This document shows, one piece after another, positions 10,888 to 20,369 of a stretch of DNA of 56,984 nt. The DNA comes from Bacillus sp. SD075. Lineage in GTDB: Bacteria; Bacillota; Bacilli; Bacillales; DSM-1321. The notes beneath the pieces are model-generated. The model was not told where the DNA came from, made no database searches, and saw nothing but the letters and a program-made list of their open reading frames with translations. Location: contig NZ_JADILK010000030.1 of NCBI RefSeq assembly GCF_017355165.1, forward strand, positions 1 to 56,984, given 5' to 3'. How positions within the stretch are numbered: the stretch's first letter is position 1; each line of letters begins with the position of its first letter. Made by a program: the position numbers and the translations under genes.

Positions 10888-10931
10888 AAAACATAAAGGT
10901 GTTTCATATGAAACATTTTTATGTTTTTTTC
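10888..10931 (+). terminator. Terminator after metS
   Basis: Long inverted repeat: AAAACATAAA pairs with TTTATGTTTT around an inner TGTTTC/GAAACA, then a T-run. Confidence 0.8.
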
Positions 10932-11087
10932 TTTATCCTTTTGGAAAAAGTAATTTCATACAGGTTTAGTTTTGGTTCTACATTTATATGTTGGGCATAG
11001 GACTCCTTTGTAATCTGTTTGTTACCTAAATGTGAAACATAAAACTTTCATTTTTTAATAAAATAGTGCTAGAAAGGAAGAAAAATA

Positions 11088-11855
11088 ATGTTATTTGACA
11101 CACACGTACATGTTAATGCGGAACAATTCAACGAGGATCTCGAAGACGTAATAGAAAGAGCAAAGGAAGCAGGAGTCAATAATATGGTAGTCGTAGGTTT
11201 TGACCGGCCTACTATTATAAGGGCAATGGAATTAATAGAAGCTTATGATTTCATGTATGCCGCAGTCGGATGGCATCCTGTGGATGCTATAGATATGACA
11301 GAAGAGGACTTACAATGGATCGAGGATTTATCAAATCATCCAAAGGTTGTGGCCATTGGTGAGATGGGCCTGGATTATCATTGGGATAAGTCCCCGAAAG
11401 AAGTTCAAATGGAGGTGTTCAGGAAGCAAATCCGATTGGCCAAAAAGGTGGGGCTGCCTATCATTATCCATAACCGGGAAGCGACCGCGGATATCGTGCA
11501 CATACTAAAGGAAGAAGAGGCATCAAGGGTTGGAGGCATCATGCATTGCTTTAGCGGCAGTGCAGAAACGGCTTTGGAATGCATCAATATGAATTTTTAT
11601 ATTTCATTGGGTGGCCCTGTGACCTTCAAGAATGCAAAAAAACCAAAGGAAGTGGCAGCAGCCGTACCTTTGGACCGTTTACTGATAGAGACCGATTGTC
11701 CATACTTGGCTCCCCATCCTTATAGGGGGAAGCGTAATGAACCTTCTTATGTGAAGCTTGTTGCTGCACAAATTGCAGAAATCAAACAACTCACAATAGA
11801 GGAAGTTTCCCAGACAACAACGGAAAATGCCAAGAAATTATTCGGCATTAACTGA
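11088..11855 (+). CDS. tatD: TatD family metal-dependent hydrolase (YabD)
   Basis: TIM-barrel metal hydrolase of the TatD DNase family. Members have 3'-5' exonuclease activity and are linked to DNA repair; the role in Bacillus is not firmly known. Metal ligands are visible in order: FDTHVHVN (residues 3-10), GEMGLDYH, IIHNREA, MHCFSGS and IETDCPYLAPHP. Length 255 is normal. The ATG has GAAAGGAAG upstream. It follows metS and precedes yabE as in B. subtilis. No clear promoter was found in the 156 bp upstream. Confidence 0.95.
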   Translation: MLFDTHVHVNAEQFNEDLEDVIERAKEAGVNNMVVVGFDRPTIIRAMELIEAYDFMYAAVGWHPVDAIDMTEEDLQWIEDLSNHPKVVAIGEMGLDYHWDKSPKEVQMEVFRKQIRLAKKVGLPIIIHNREATADIVHILKEEEASRVGGIMHCFSGSAETALECINMNFYISLGGPVTFKNAKKPKEVAAAVPLDRLLIETDCPYLAPHPYRGKRNEPSYVKLVAAQIAEIKQLTIEEVSQTTTENAKKLFGIN

Positions 11856-12024
11856 CATTTTTTTTTACAATATCTCTCGGGATTCGCTAGCTGAAATAGC
11901 ATTTTTTAAGGTTTCTACAAATCTCACTCCAACTATAGGCTCATTATGTCGAGAAGTCGCCCTTTTCTTTTCATTATGGAATATGCATAATAGGTAGTAA
12001 TTTCCTGAATGAGAAGTGAATGGG

Positions 12025-12054
12025 TTGACAGCTTGATAACTAAGTCTATATAAT
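12025..12054 (+). promoter_or_regulatory. Sigma-A promoter of yabE
   Basis: TTGACA, 18-bp spacer, TATAAT. The predicted start near 12061 lies immediately before the GGAGGAAGGAGGAG ribosome binding stretch, so the leader is very short. Confidence 0.75.
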
Positions 12055-12094
12055 CACCGGGAGGAAGGAGGAGTTTTTCATTCTATTAAAAACC

Positions 12095-13288
12095 ATGAAA
12101 AACCTTATTCCCAAACCTTTTGGGAAGAAGAGGATGGCAATTGCCATTTGCAGTGCTATTCTTGTTTCTACAGCATTGGGAATACTAATATATCAAGGAA
12201 CAAAGGATACAGTAACAATCACGTTAGACGGAAAAAAAGAGGTAGTGCGTACACACGCGGCTACTGTAAATGATATGTTGGAAGATTTAGAGATTACCGT
12301 TCAAGCCGCAGACTATGTCAACCCATCAAGAGCCACAAAGGTTGATGATGATTTAGAGGTGGTTTGGAAGCCTGCACAAAAAATCGTCATGATACAGGAT
12401 GGTAAGAGGAAGGAAGTTTGGTCCACTGCCGATACGGTAAACGAACTTTTAAAGGACCAGGATCTTAGTGTGAAGGAACAGGATAAGATCACCCCTTCAA
12501 AAAGTACGAAGCTGAAAGCGAATATGGAAGTTGCCATAGACAAAGCCTTTTCACTGAAATTGGTGGTAGGTGGAAACGAAAAGCAGGTATGGTCAACTTC
12601 GACTACTGTCGCTGACTTTTTAAAGCAACAAGGAGTAAAACTCAATGATTTGGATCGAGTTGAGCCAAAATTAACCCAAAAAGTTGAAGCTGAGAATACG
12701 GTAAACGTAGTTCGAATTGAAAAAGTCACCGATGTAGTGGAAGAACCAGTTGACTTTGCTGTCATAACAAAAAAAGATGACTCGTTATCAAAAGGGAAAG
12801 AGAAGATTGTCAAAGAAGGAAAAGACGGCCTCGTTTCTAAAAAATATGAAGTTATTAAAGAAAATGGCAAAGAGGTTAATAGAGAATTACTTTCAGAAAG
12901 AGTAGTTAATAAAAAGCAGGATAAAGTTGTAACGGTCGGAACTCGAACGACGGTTGCCCAGGCATCACGCGGAGTAACTAACGTTAGTTCTTCGAGTGGA
13001 AAAGAAATATACGTATCATCAACAGCTTATACTGCCAGTTGTAAGGGCTGTTCCGGTGTCACGTCCACAGGCGTGGACCTAAAGAGTAATCCGGGTGCGA
13101 AAATCATTGCAGTCGATCCAAACGTAATTCCTATGGGGTCGAAAGTATATGTAGAGGGCTACGGCTATGCAGTAGCTGCTGACAAAGGCGGAGCAATAAA
13201 GGGAAATAGGATTGATGTATTCTTTTCCTCAAAAAATGATGCCTATCGCTGGGGTGTAAAGAGAGTAAAGATTCGTGTATTGGACTAA
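12095..13288 (+). CDS. yabE: Cell-wall resuscitation-type protein YabE (DUF348-G5-3D)
   Basis: Exported, wall-associated protein related to Rpf/Sps factors and probably acting on peptidoglycan. The 397 residues show an N-terminal membrane segment (about 14-33), three DUF348 repeats (about 35-75, 91-133, 150-190), a G5 domain (about 200-282) and a C-terminal 3D domain (from about 308) with its Asp residues in VDPN, ADKGG and RIDVFF. The strong AGGAGGAG site ends 21 bp before ATG 12095. An in-frame ATT at 12080 is spaced far better, so the true start is uncertain. It has its own sigma-A promoter, a terminator after it, and an antisense promoter candidate downstream. Confidence 0.92.
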   Translation: MKNLIPKPFGKKRMAIAICSAILVSTALGILIYQGTKDTVTITLDGKKEVVRTHAATVNDMLEDLEITVQAADYVNPSRATKVDDDLEVVWKPAQKIVMIQDGKRKEVWSTADTVNELLKDQDLSVKEQDKITPSKSTKLKANMEVAIDKAFSLKLVVGGNEKQVWSTSTTVADFLKQQGVKLNDLDRVEPKLTQKVEAENTVNVVRIEKVTDVVEEPVDFAVITKKDDSLSKGKEKIVKEGKDGLVSKKYEVIKENGKEVNRELLSERVVNKKQDKVVTVGTRTTVAQASRGVTNVSSSSGKEIYVSSTAYTASCKGCSGVTSTGVDLKSNPGAKIIAVDPNVIPMGSKVYVEGYGYAVAADKGGAIKGNRIDVFFSSKNDAYRWGVKRVKIRVLD

Positions 13289-13302
13289 TAAGGTTTCTCT
13301 CG

Positions 13303-13330
13303 CAGGAGATGAATTCGTCTCCTGTTTTTT
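13303..13330 (+). terminator. Terminator after yabE
   Basis: CAGGAGA (13303-13309) pairs perfectly with TCTCCTG (13318-13324), then six T. Confidence 0.9.
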
Positions 13331-13385
13331 GCGTTTTATTTTCCATTTGTTGAAAAACCCCATGTAAAACTGTTTTAATAAGATA

Positions 13386-13412
13386 GACGTCTCACTATTC
13401 CATAAGATTTCA
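13386..13412 (-). promoter_or_regulatory. Candidate ECF-sigma promoter antisense to yabE
   Basis: Read on the minus strand: TGAAAT (complement of 13407-13412), 17-bp spacer, CGTC (complement of 13386-13389) followed by TAT. This fits the sigma-X/sigma-M type consensus (TGAAAC, 16-17 bp, CGTC) except for one base. The transcript would run leftward into the 3' end of yabE. In B. subtilis yabE is known to be repressed by an ECF-driven antisense RNA from this same region. Confidence 0.55.
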
Positions 13413-13537
13413 ATATATGCGTGTGAACTTTCATAAATGATCTTGACTGATTCTCTATCCAGAAAATTTTACGGGGATCGGTTACGTTTATCCAAGAGCT
13501 AATCAAAGCGCTTGCGCTTTTCTGTATGGAGGAAACC

Positions 13538-14972
<1,435 letters not shown>

Positions 14973-14981
14973 AGAAGATTC

Positions 14982-15019
14982 AAGTCGGAATGGGGCAACC
15001 CTAACTTCCGGCTTTTTTT
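14982..15019 (+). terminator. Terminator after rsmA
   Basis: AAGTCGGAA (14982-14990) pairs with TTCCGGCTT (15006-15014) with one G-U pair; T-run follows. Confidence 0.85.
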
Positions 15020-15082
15020 ATTTTGAAAAATTGGCCCATCATGATGGAACGTACCCGAGAATGAAATCAATTCCCACCTTTC

Positions 15083-15110
15083 ACCATTCAAGAATGGTTC
15101 GCATAACTTA
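15083..15110 (+). promoter_or_regulatory. Candidate sigma-K promoter of yabG
   Basis: AC at 15083, 17-bp spacer, then CATAACTTA at 15102-15110, a full match to the CATANNNTA -10 of sigma-K. It lies 56 bp before the yabG start. yabG is a mother-cell sigma-K gene in B. subtilis. Confidence 0.6.
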
Positions 15111-15165
15111 AGAATGAAAATAAACTAGGGCGGGCTGAAAATAAGTCTTCTCATGGGGTGGGGCC

Positions 15166-16044
15166 ATGAATATTCAAATAAACGATATTGTTGGTCGGGT
15201 TTCTTATAAATGCGACGTGTTGTTCCGGGTAATCGATATCCGTGATATTGACGGAAGACGTGAAGCTATTCTTTATGGGGAAGATATCCGACTGATTGCA
15301 GATGCACCTTTTCAAGATTTAATGATCATCAATGATAATGAAAGAAATGATCGACAAAGGTCGAATGAGGTACTTCAAGAACAATCTTACCGCTTATTAA
15401 CACAAGATTTAGAGTTGCAACAACAAAAAAATGGCTATCAATCCAGTAATGGCTATCGTTATAGCGGTGAATATTTTCAGATACCAGGAAGGGTCCTCCA
15501 TGTTGATGGGGATGCATCTTACTTAAGGAAATGCATGGATCTATATCAGAAATTCGGTATTCCGGTCAATGGCATCTATTGCAATGAAAAGGAGATGCCC
15601 CAAAGAATCGGGGGGTTGTTGGACCATTATCGGCCGGACATTCTTGTTGTCACCGGTCATGATGCCTATTCAAAATCAAAAGGACCGATGTCCGATATAA
15701 ATGCTTACCGTCACTCAAAGGATTTTGTACAGACAGTTAGAGAAGCGCGAAGGAGGGTTTCCCATTTAGACCAACTGATTATATTTGCCGGGGCTTGTCA
15801 GTCGCATTTTGAATCGCTGATCCAAGCGGGAGCAAATTTTGCCAGTTCTCCTTCCCGGGTTAATATACATGCTCTCGATCCAGTATATATCGTCGGAAAG
15901 ATAAGCTTTACGTCTTTTTCCGATCATATTCATGTATGGGATGTCCTTCGGAATACATTAACGGGTGAGAAGGGGTTGGGGGGAATTGAGACAAAAGGGG
16001 TGTTACGCACCGGGTTGCCTTTCAAGCCATTTCAGGAAGAATGA
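15166..16044 (+). CDS. yabG: Sporulation-specific protease YabG
   Basis: Cysteine-protease-like enzyme of the late mother cell that processes spore coat proteins (such as SpoIVA, SafA and YeeK in B. subtilis) and helps coat cross-linking. The 292 residues match the family length of about 290. Conserved blocks are DILVVTGHDAYSK (residues about 162-174), NAYRHSKDFV and IIFAGACQSHFE, which holds the likely catalytic His/Cys region, and the C-terminal EKGLGGIETKGVLRTG. GGGGTGGGG precedes the ATG. It stands alone between terminators with a sigma-K promoter candidate. Confidence 0.95.
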   Translation: MNIQINDIVGRVSYKCDVLFRVIDIRDIDGRREAILYGEDIRLIADAPFQDLMIINDNERNDRQRSNEVLQEQSYRLLTQDLELQQQKNGYQSSNGYRYSGEYFQIPGRVLHVDGDASYLRKCMDLYQKFGIPVNGIYCNEKEMPQRIGGLLDHYRPDILVVTGHDAYSKSKGPMSDINAYRHSKDFVQTVREARRRVSHLDQLIIFAGACQSHFESLIQAGANFASSPSRVNIHALDPVYIVGKISFTSFSDHIHVWDVLRNTLTGEKGLGGIETKGVLRTGLPFKPFQEE

Positions 16045-16047
16045 ACG

Positions 16048-16079
16048 AGCTGCATTTTGAAAGAATGCAGCTTGCTTTT
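16048..16079 (+). terminator. Terminator after yabG
   Basis: AGCTGCATT (16048-16056) pairs perfectly with AATGCAGCT (16064-16072), then TGCTTTT. The following 190 bp up to the veg promoters are AT-rich; the only structure I see there is a 9-bp inverted repeat, AAATTCGGC at 16161 and GCCGAATTT at 16243. Confidence 0.8.
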
Positions 16080-16265
16080 GGTGGGGTAAGAATTCGGATA
16101 TCCTCACAAAAAAACGGATTTTTTATTGGGTAAAATCACTTGGCAATGATTTAATTACGAAAATTCGGCTTAATAAATAATGAAATAGTTCGTTTACATA
16201 ATTTTTCATTTTCCAGGATATAATAAAATTGTTCGCGATTTTGCCGAATTTCAGATAAAAATATA

Positions 16266-16294
16266 TTGACTACATTTTTAAGTGCTGATATAAT
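16266..16294 (+). promoter_or_regulatory. Upstream sigma-A promoter of veg
   Basis: TTGACT, 17-bp spacer, perfect TATAAT. It is the first of two tandem promoters. Confidence 0.8.
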
Positions 16295-16306
16295 TTATTA
16301 TTTTGT

Positions 16307-16335
16307 TTGCGTATATTTGTAAATTGTGATATACT
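16307..16335 (+). promoter_or_regulatory. Downstream sigma-A promoter of veg
   Basis: TTGCGT, 17-bp spacer, TATACT. Tandem veg promoters are also classic in B. subtilis. Confidence 0.7.
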
Positions 16336-16358
16336 TAACTTAGTGAGGTGGACCGAAA

Positions 16359-16610
16359 ATGCCAAAAACTCTAGCTGATATTAAAACTGCACTTGATTCA
16401 AACCTAGGTAAAAGATTGCTCTTAAAAGCAAACGGTGGAAGAAGAAAGACTGTAGAACGATTTGGAACTTTGGCGGAAACTTATCCGGCTGTTTTTGTAA
16501 TTGAGCTCGACCAAGATGAAAATGCGTTTGAAAGAGTATCTTACAGCTATGCGGATGTTTTAACGGAAACCGTAGAACTAACATTTTTAAACAAACAACA
16601 AGAGATTTAA
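16359..16610 (+). CDS. veg: Veg protein, biofilm regulator
   Basis: Small, very highly expressed vegetative protein. In B. subtilis it promotes biofilm matrix expression by interfering with SinR action. The 83-residue product keeps the family core [16 protein letters not shown] (residues about 17-32) and [18 protein letters not shown]; only the short C-terminal tail differs from B. subtilis. GTGAGGTGG precedes the ATG. Two strong tandem sigma-A promoters and a terminator frame it as a single-gene unit. Confidence 0.96.
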   Translation: MPKTLADIKTALDSNLGKRLLLKANGGRRKTVERFGTLAETYPAVFVIELDQDENAFERVSYSYADVLTETVELTFLNKQQEI

Positions 16611-16620
16611 CTTAGACGAG

Positions 16621-16649
16621 GCAGCGAACAACTTTGTTTGCTGCTTTTT
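16621..16649 (+). terminator. Terminator after veg
   Basis: GCAGCGAACAA pairs with TTGTTTGCTGC, then five T. Confidence 0.85.
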
Positions 16650-16761
16650 GTTTTGTATAGAATATCCTGTGAGCTCCAATAAAGGCTTAAAAAGGATGTA
16701 ATGAAATAGCGTATGATGCAAACACTAGGCATGTGACGGCATGTGAAAGGGGTTGCTTCGC

Positions 16762-16938
16762 TTGAGCAGGAAAAAAGGGATTATGTCAAATGATCTTAAA
16801 GAGGAATTGGCTAAAGAACTTGGATTTTACGATGTAGTCCAGAAAGAAGGCTGGGGAGGAATCCGGGCCAGGGACGCAGGAAACATGGTAAAACTTGCTA
16901 TCGAAAAAGCACAACGTCAATTGGTGAACAAAGAGTAA
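16762..16938 (+). CDS. sspF: Alpha/beta-type small acid-soluble spore protein SspF
   Basis: Forespore DNA-binding protein of the SASP family that coats spore DNA. The 58-residue product has the two family motifs, [19 protein letters not shown] (GPR cleavage region) and [14 protein letters not shown]. The start is TTG 16762, preceded by GAAAGGGG with 9-bp spacing, giving MSRKKGIMS, which parallels the MGRRRGVMS start in B. subtilis. TTG 16753 is a weaker alternative. It is presumably sigma-G dependent; I could not identify a convincing promoter. Confidence 0.93.
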   Translation: MSRKKGIMSNDLKEELAKELGFYDVVQKEGWGGIRARDAGNMVKLAIEKAQRQLVNKE

Positions 16939-16980
16939 GATAAAACACTTAATTGTATCATGCCGTCATATTGAAGGAAG

Positions 16981-17051
16981 CCGGACTCTTTATACAATGT
17001 ATAGCTCTATTCATTTTTGCTTACATTGTAGTTAAGGAGTCTGGTTTTTTT
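16981..17051 (+). terminator. Long terminator after sspF
   Basis: CCGGACTC (16981-16988) pairs with GAGTCTGG (17037-17044), and inside it TACAATGTA (16993-17001) pairs with TACATTGTA (17022-17030). Seven T follow. The 200 bp up to ispE hold no clear promoter. Confidence 0.8.
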
Positions 17052-17261
17052 ATGTATCGGTGAATGCCATATGGATATGTAGCAGGTCTTTTGGGATGCG
17101 GGAAGTAGCTGCTATCCCAGGTGCCTATATGCGTCTATACTCCTCTAAGGACCAATGTTAGCTTCATTACATGGAAATTACGATTAAAAAACCTTTAGAA
17201 TATAAACAAATATGATAGAATAGGACAAGAACTTTTAAGAACGTTAAAGTAGGTGGACATA

Positions 17262-18131
17262 TTGAAGCTTATGGAAAAAGCCCCGGCTAAAATTAATTTG
17301 GCTTTGGATGTGCTTTTCAAACGGCCTGATGGGTATCATGAGGTGGAAATGATCATGACGACAGTCGACCTTGCTGATAGAATTGAACTAAAGGAAATAA
17401 TGGGAAATCATATTCAAATTCTATCCCATAATCGATTTGTTCCGGATGATCATCGGAATTTAGCTTATCAAGCCGCATTTATTCTAAAGGAACGTTTTGG
17501 GATCAATAAAGGTGTTTCTATAACTATAGAGAAAAATATACCTGTAGCCGCCGGACTAGCTGGTGGAAGCAGTGATGCCGCAGCTACCTTGCGAGGCTTA
17601 AATAGACTGTGGAAGCTTGGTCTTTCCATGGATGAACTTGCGGAAATAGGAGCTGAAATTGGCTCTGATGTTTCATTTTGTGTTTATGGAGGTACGGCAT
17701 TGGCCAGAGGGCGCGGGGAAAAAATCACGCATCTTCCTGCACCGCCAAAATGTTGGGTAATCTTGGCCAAACCGACGATCGGCGTTTCGACAGCAGATAT
17801 ATACAAAAGGCTCCAAACCTCAAAAATGGAGCATCCGGATGTACCCGGAATGATTTCGGCTATTATGGAAAATAATTATCACGATGTATGTGGGGGGTTG
17901 GGCAATGTTTTGGAACAAGTGACATTGCAGTTATACCCAGAGGTTGCGAACATTAAAGATCAAATGAAGACATTTGGTGCAGATTCGGTCTTGATGAGCG
18001 GGAGTGGTCCGACCGTTTTTGGATTGGTGGAACATGATTCGCGCATGCAAAGAATTTATAATGGACTTCGCGGATTCTGTGATCAAGTCTATGCGGTCCG
18101 TTTACTGGGTGATCGAAACAATCTTGAATAG
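17262..18131 (+). CDS. ispE: 4-diphosphocytidyl-2-C-methyl-D-erythritol kinase
   Basis: GHMP kinase of the non-mevalonate isoprenoid pathway. It phosphorylates CDP-methylerythritol and is essential for undecaprenol and quinone precursors. Seen: [13 protein letters not shown] at the N-terminus, [15 protein letters not shown] (ATP loop, residues about 94-108) and [12 protein letters not shown]. The start TTG 17262 gives 289 residues and aligns with the B. subtilis protein; GTG 17253 lies in the AGGTGG ribosome binding site itself, so I reject it. It is followed by purR 61 bp later. Confidence 0.96.
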   Translation: MKLMEKAPAKINLALDVLFKRPDGYHEVEMIMTTVDLADRIELKEIMGNHIQILSHNRFVPDDHRNLAYQAAFILKERFGINKGVSITIEKNIPVAAGLAGGSSDAAATLRGLNRLWKLGLSMDELAEIGAEIGSDVSFCVYGGTALARGRGEKITHLPAPPKCWVILAKPTIGVSTADIYKRLQTSKMEHPDVPGMISAIMENNYHDVCGGLGNVLEQVTLQLYPEVANIKDQMKTFGADSVLMSGSGPTVFGLVEHDSRMQRIYNGLRGFCDQVYAVRLLGDRNNLE

Positions 18132-18161
18132 AAGCGTACATTAATGGTATAGTTGCTATAT

Positions 18162-18174
18162 AATATTCGGAATT
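18162..18174 (-). promoter_or_regulatory. Candidate PurBox in front of purR
   Basis: The + strand reads AATATTCGGAATT, 12 of 13 positions of the reverse-oriented PurBox (AWWGTTCGGWWWT). It overlaps a TATAAT at 18159-18164, upstream of the purR ribosome binding site. Autoregulation by PurR is the natural reading. A -35 was not clear. Confidence 0.5.
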
Positions 18175-18192
18175 CACAAAGGGGGTGTCTCA

Positions 18193-19017
18193 ATGAAATT
18201 TCGTCGCAGCGAGAGGCTAGTCGATATGACCAATTATTTATTAGAACATCCAGGGGAACTTGTTTCGCTGACTTATTTTGCTGAAAGGTATAGTTCGGCA
18301 AAGTCCTCGATCAGTGAAGATTTGACGATCATCAAAGATACCTTTGAACAACGTGGGATAGGATCTTTAACAACCGTTCCAGGTGCGGCCGGTGGAGTGA
18401 AATATATGGTTTCTATTAGGGAAGAAGAAGCCAATGCCTTCATTGACGGATTATGTAATACGATCGCCAGTCCCGAAAGGCTACTACCTGGCGGTTATCT
18501 ATATATGACAGACATATTAGGACATCCGCAAACCGTGAATAAGGTTGGAAGGATAATCGCTTCCATGTATGCCAAGAAAAATGTCTCGGTTATCATGACA
18601 ATGGCAACCAAAGGAATATCATTAGCATACGCAGTGGCAAATTATTTGAATGTTCCAGTTGTCATTGTAAGAAGGAATAATAAAGTAACGGAAGGTTCTA
18701 CAGTGAGCATCAATTATGTTTCAGGCTCTTCAAAGAGGATTCAGACTATGGTACTCTCTAAGAGAAGCTTGGTTGAAGGCTCGAACGTATTGATTGTTGA
18801 CGATTTCATGAAGGCTGGGGGTACCATCAACGGCATGGTCAGTCTATTGGATGAATTTAAGGCGACAGTTGCCGGAATTGCGGTGCTGGTCGAATCCGAA
18901 CATACGGAGGAGTGCCTTGTCGAGGACTATGTTTCATTAATCAAGTTGACGCAGGTGGTCGAAAGAGACAAAACAATCAATGTCAGCCGTGGGAACTATT
19001 TTACGAAAAAGGAATAG
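18193..19017 (+). CDS. purR: Purine operon repressor PurR
   Basis: Dimeric repressor of purine synthesis genes; PRPP binding lowers its DNA affinity. An N-terminal winged helix (residues 1-75, [18 protein letters not shown]) is followed by a phosphoribosyltransferase-type effector domain with the PRPP loop [13 protein letters not shown] at about 199-211. The length of 274 is slightly shorter than B. subtilis (285). GGGGGTG precedes the ATG. ridA follows after 14 bp, the conserved purR-yabJ pairing. Confidence 0.97.
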   Translation: MKFRRSERLVDMTNYLLEHPGELVSLTYFAERYSSAKSSISEDLTIIKDTFEQRGIGSLTTVPGAAGGVKYMVSIREEEANAFIDGLCNTIASPERLLPGGYLYMTDILGHPQTVNKVGRIIASMYAKKNVSVIMTMATKGISLAYAVANYLNVPVVIVRRNNKVTEGSTVSINYVSGSSKRIQTMVLSKRSLVEGSNVLIVDDFMKAGGTINGMVSLLDEFKATVAGIAVLVESEHTEECLVEDYVSLIKLTQVVERDKTINVSRGNYFTKKE

Positions 19018-19031
19018 GGGGGAATCATTTC

Positions 19032-19406
19032 ATGAAAACGATACATACGAATGAAGCACCGGCAGCGATCGGACCATATTCACAAGGCGTGATCGTGGAT
19101 AAGTTATTTTTCAGTTCAGGACAAATTCCACTTACTGCTTCTGGTGAGATGGTAACAGGGAATGTCAAGGAACAAACACACCAGGTCTTTAAGAATCTCC
19201 AAGCTGTATTGAAAGAGGCTGGGGCTTCATTGGAAACTGTCATTAAGGCAACAGTATTCATTAAAAATATGGACGATTTCGGTTCGATTAATGAAATATA
19301 CGGAGACTATTTTTCTGGTCACAAACCTGCCCGCTCTTGTGTAGAGGTTGCTCGGCTTCCTAAAGATGTACTACTGGAAATAGAAGTGGTAGCGCTCGTT
19401 AAATAA
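19032..19406 (+). CDS. ridA: RidA family enamine/imine deaminase (YabJ)
   Basis: Small trimeric protein that hydrolyses reactive enamine/imine intermediates released by PLP enzymes such as threonine dehydratase. It was first found in B. subtilis as a purine-regulation gene next to purR. The 124 residues include [11 protein letters not shown] at the N-terminus, SSGQIPL, and the catalytic Arg/Cys region [19 protein letters not shown]. The frame extends upstream to 18912 inside purR, but ATG 19032 has a GGGGGG site and gives the family length. The terminator starts within its last codons. Confidence 0.96.
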   Translation: MKTIHTNEAPAAIGPYSQGVIVDKLFFSSGQIPLTASGEMVTGNVKEQTHQVFKNLQAVLKEAGASLETVIKATVFIKNMDDFGSINEIYGDYFSGHKPARSCVEVARLPKDVLLEIEVVALVK

Positions 19407-19420
19407 ACGGGCGTTTTTTT
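19393..19420 (+). terminator. Terminator overlapping the ridA stop
   Basis: CGCTCGTT (19393-19400) pairs with AACGGGCG (19406-19413), then seven T. Confidence 0.8.
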
Positions 19421-19525
19421 ATTTGTTAAAGGGAGTTCGTAATGGGTAATTTTGCTGTAATATAAGGGTGATTTCTAGTATTTTTGAAAACTAGGCTGAA
19501 TTTTCTAAAAAAATTACAGATAATA

Positions 19526-19552
19526 GAAGGAGTTCACGTTTTTTTGTTGAAT
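19526..19552 (+). promoter_or_regulatory. Candidate sigma-H promoter of spoVG
   Basis: GAAGGAGTT at 19526-19534 fits the sigma-H -35 (RNAGGAWWW) with one deviation, and TGAAT at 19548-19552 fits the -10. The B. subtilis spoVG promoter is the model sigma-H promoter and is repressed by AbrB. Confidence 0.65.
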
Positions 19553-19598
19553 ATGTACTTTAAGTTTTAACAACAACAAAAAGGGATGGTGAGCTTAA

Positions 19599-19895
19599 AT
19601 GGAAGTAACTGACGTAAGATTACGCCGTGTGAATACGGATGGTCGTATGAGAGCTATCGCATCAATTACACTGGATAATGAATTTGTGGTTCATGATATT
19701 CGTGTGATCGACGGAAACAATGGTTTATTTGTAGCAATGCCAAGTAAACGAACTCCAGATGGAGAATTCCGGGATATCGCTCATCCAATCAATTCCTCGA
19801 CACGCGGGAAAATTCAAGAAGCTGTCTTGACAGAATATCATCGATTGGGAGAACTTGAAACTGAATTAGAGGAAGCTGGAGCAGGTGCTTCTTAA
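19599..19895 (+). CDS. spoVG: Septation and regulatory protein SpoVG
   Basis: Small nucleic-acid-binding regulator needed for efficient spore septation and cortex in B. subtilis; in other Firmicutes it controls virulence and envelope genes. The 98-residue sequence keeps the family core [20 protein letters not shown] at the start, [19 protein letters not shown] and [24 protein letters not shown] precedes the ATG. It is a single-gene unit with a sigma-H-like promoter and its own terminator. Confidence 0.97.
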   Translation: MEVTDVRLRRVNTDGRMRAIASITLDNEFVVHDIRVIDGNNGLFVAMPSKRTPDGEFRDIAHPINSSTRGKIQEAVLTEYHRLGELETELEEAGAGAS

Positions 19896-19938
19896 AATAA
19901 CCTTACTTTTAAACTTTAAATTTATAATTCGTGCATCT

Positions 19939-19969
19939 AGAGCCTACTTCATAAGTAGTGCTCTTTTTT
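19939..19969 (+). terminator. Terminator after spoVG
   Basis: AGAGC and CTACTT pair with AAGTAG and GCTCT (one bulged T), then five more T. Confidence 0.85.
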
Positions 19970-19976
19970 ATTTATT

Positions 19977-20005
19977 CAAAAACGGATAAGTTTAGAACTG
20001 ATCCG
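19977..20005 (-). terminator. Leftward terminator without an obvious leftward gene
   Basis: On the minus strand CGGATCAGTT pairs with AACTTATCCG (9 of 10) around a 3-nt loop, and five T follow. Nothing I accept as a leftward gene lies upstream of it. It may be left over from a lost gene or may stop antisense transcription toward spoVG. Confidence 0.55.
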
Positions 20006-20100
20006 CTCATCTTACATACATTCGCTTAATGAATTTTAAAATTTACGATGTTATCTTCAAAAGTTTAAGTACCCATCCTTTTTATTTTTTAAACCATTTT

Positions 20101-20369
20101 GTTCATCCTGTTATTGAAATTCCTGTGGGATTCAGGGGATGCCACTTACTCCACCCAACTAATGTGCTGAAGATGAAATGAACCGGTGACCTGATTTCGG
20201 AATGGGAATTAACAAAGGTCGAAGTGCTCCCAAATGGCTTGTACATAGGGCGTGGCGCAATCATGGCAGTGTTTCGAGATAATGGAGTGGATGGTGTTAT
20301 AAAGGGGAGGAGACATGGTTCATGTATTTTGTTGTTAATGAAAATGGGATCGACCCTGATTTGAAATAA
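20101..20369 (+). pseudogene. Decayed protein gene of unknown family
   Basis: No intact reading frame, but two pieces look like real protein. In frame from 20182 the text reads WELTKVEVLPNGLYIGRG and AIMAVFRDNGVDG; after one frameshift near 20300-20310 it continues as ETWFMYFVVNENGIDPDLK and a TAA at 20367-20369. A stop codon at 20179-20181 also breaks the first part, and 20101-20178 (HPVIEIPVGFRG and on) may be its beginning. I do not recognise the family. It lies in the 635-bp spoVG-glmU gap, where B. subtilis has no gene. The leftward 107-codon frame across it has no ribosome binding site and reads like antisense. Confidence 0.5.

Noticed and set aside
12313..12870. Leftward 185-codon open frame inside yabE
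   Set aside because: Fully antisense to a clear DUF348/G5 gene, Ser/Phe-rich as expected of a complement, no ribosome binding site. The antisense promoter candidate concerns RNA, not this frame.
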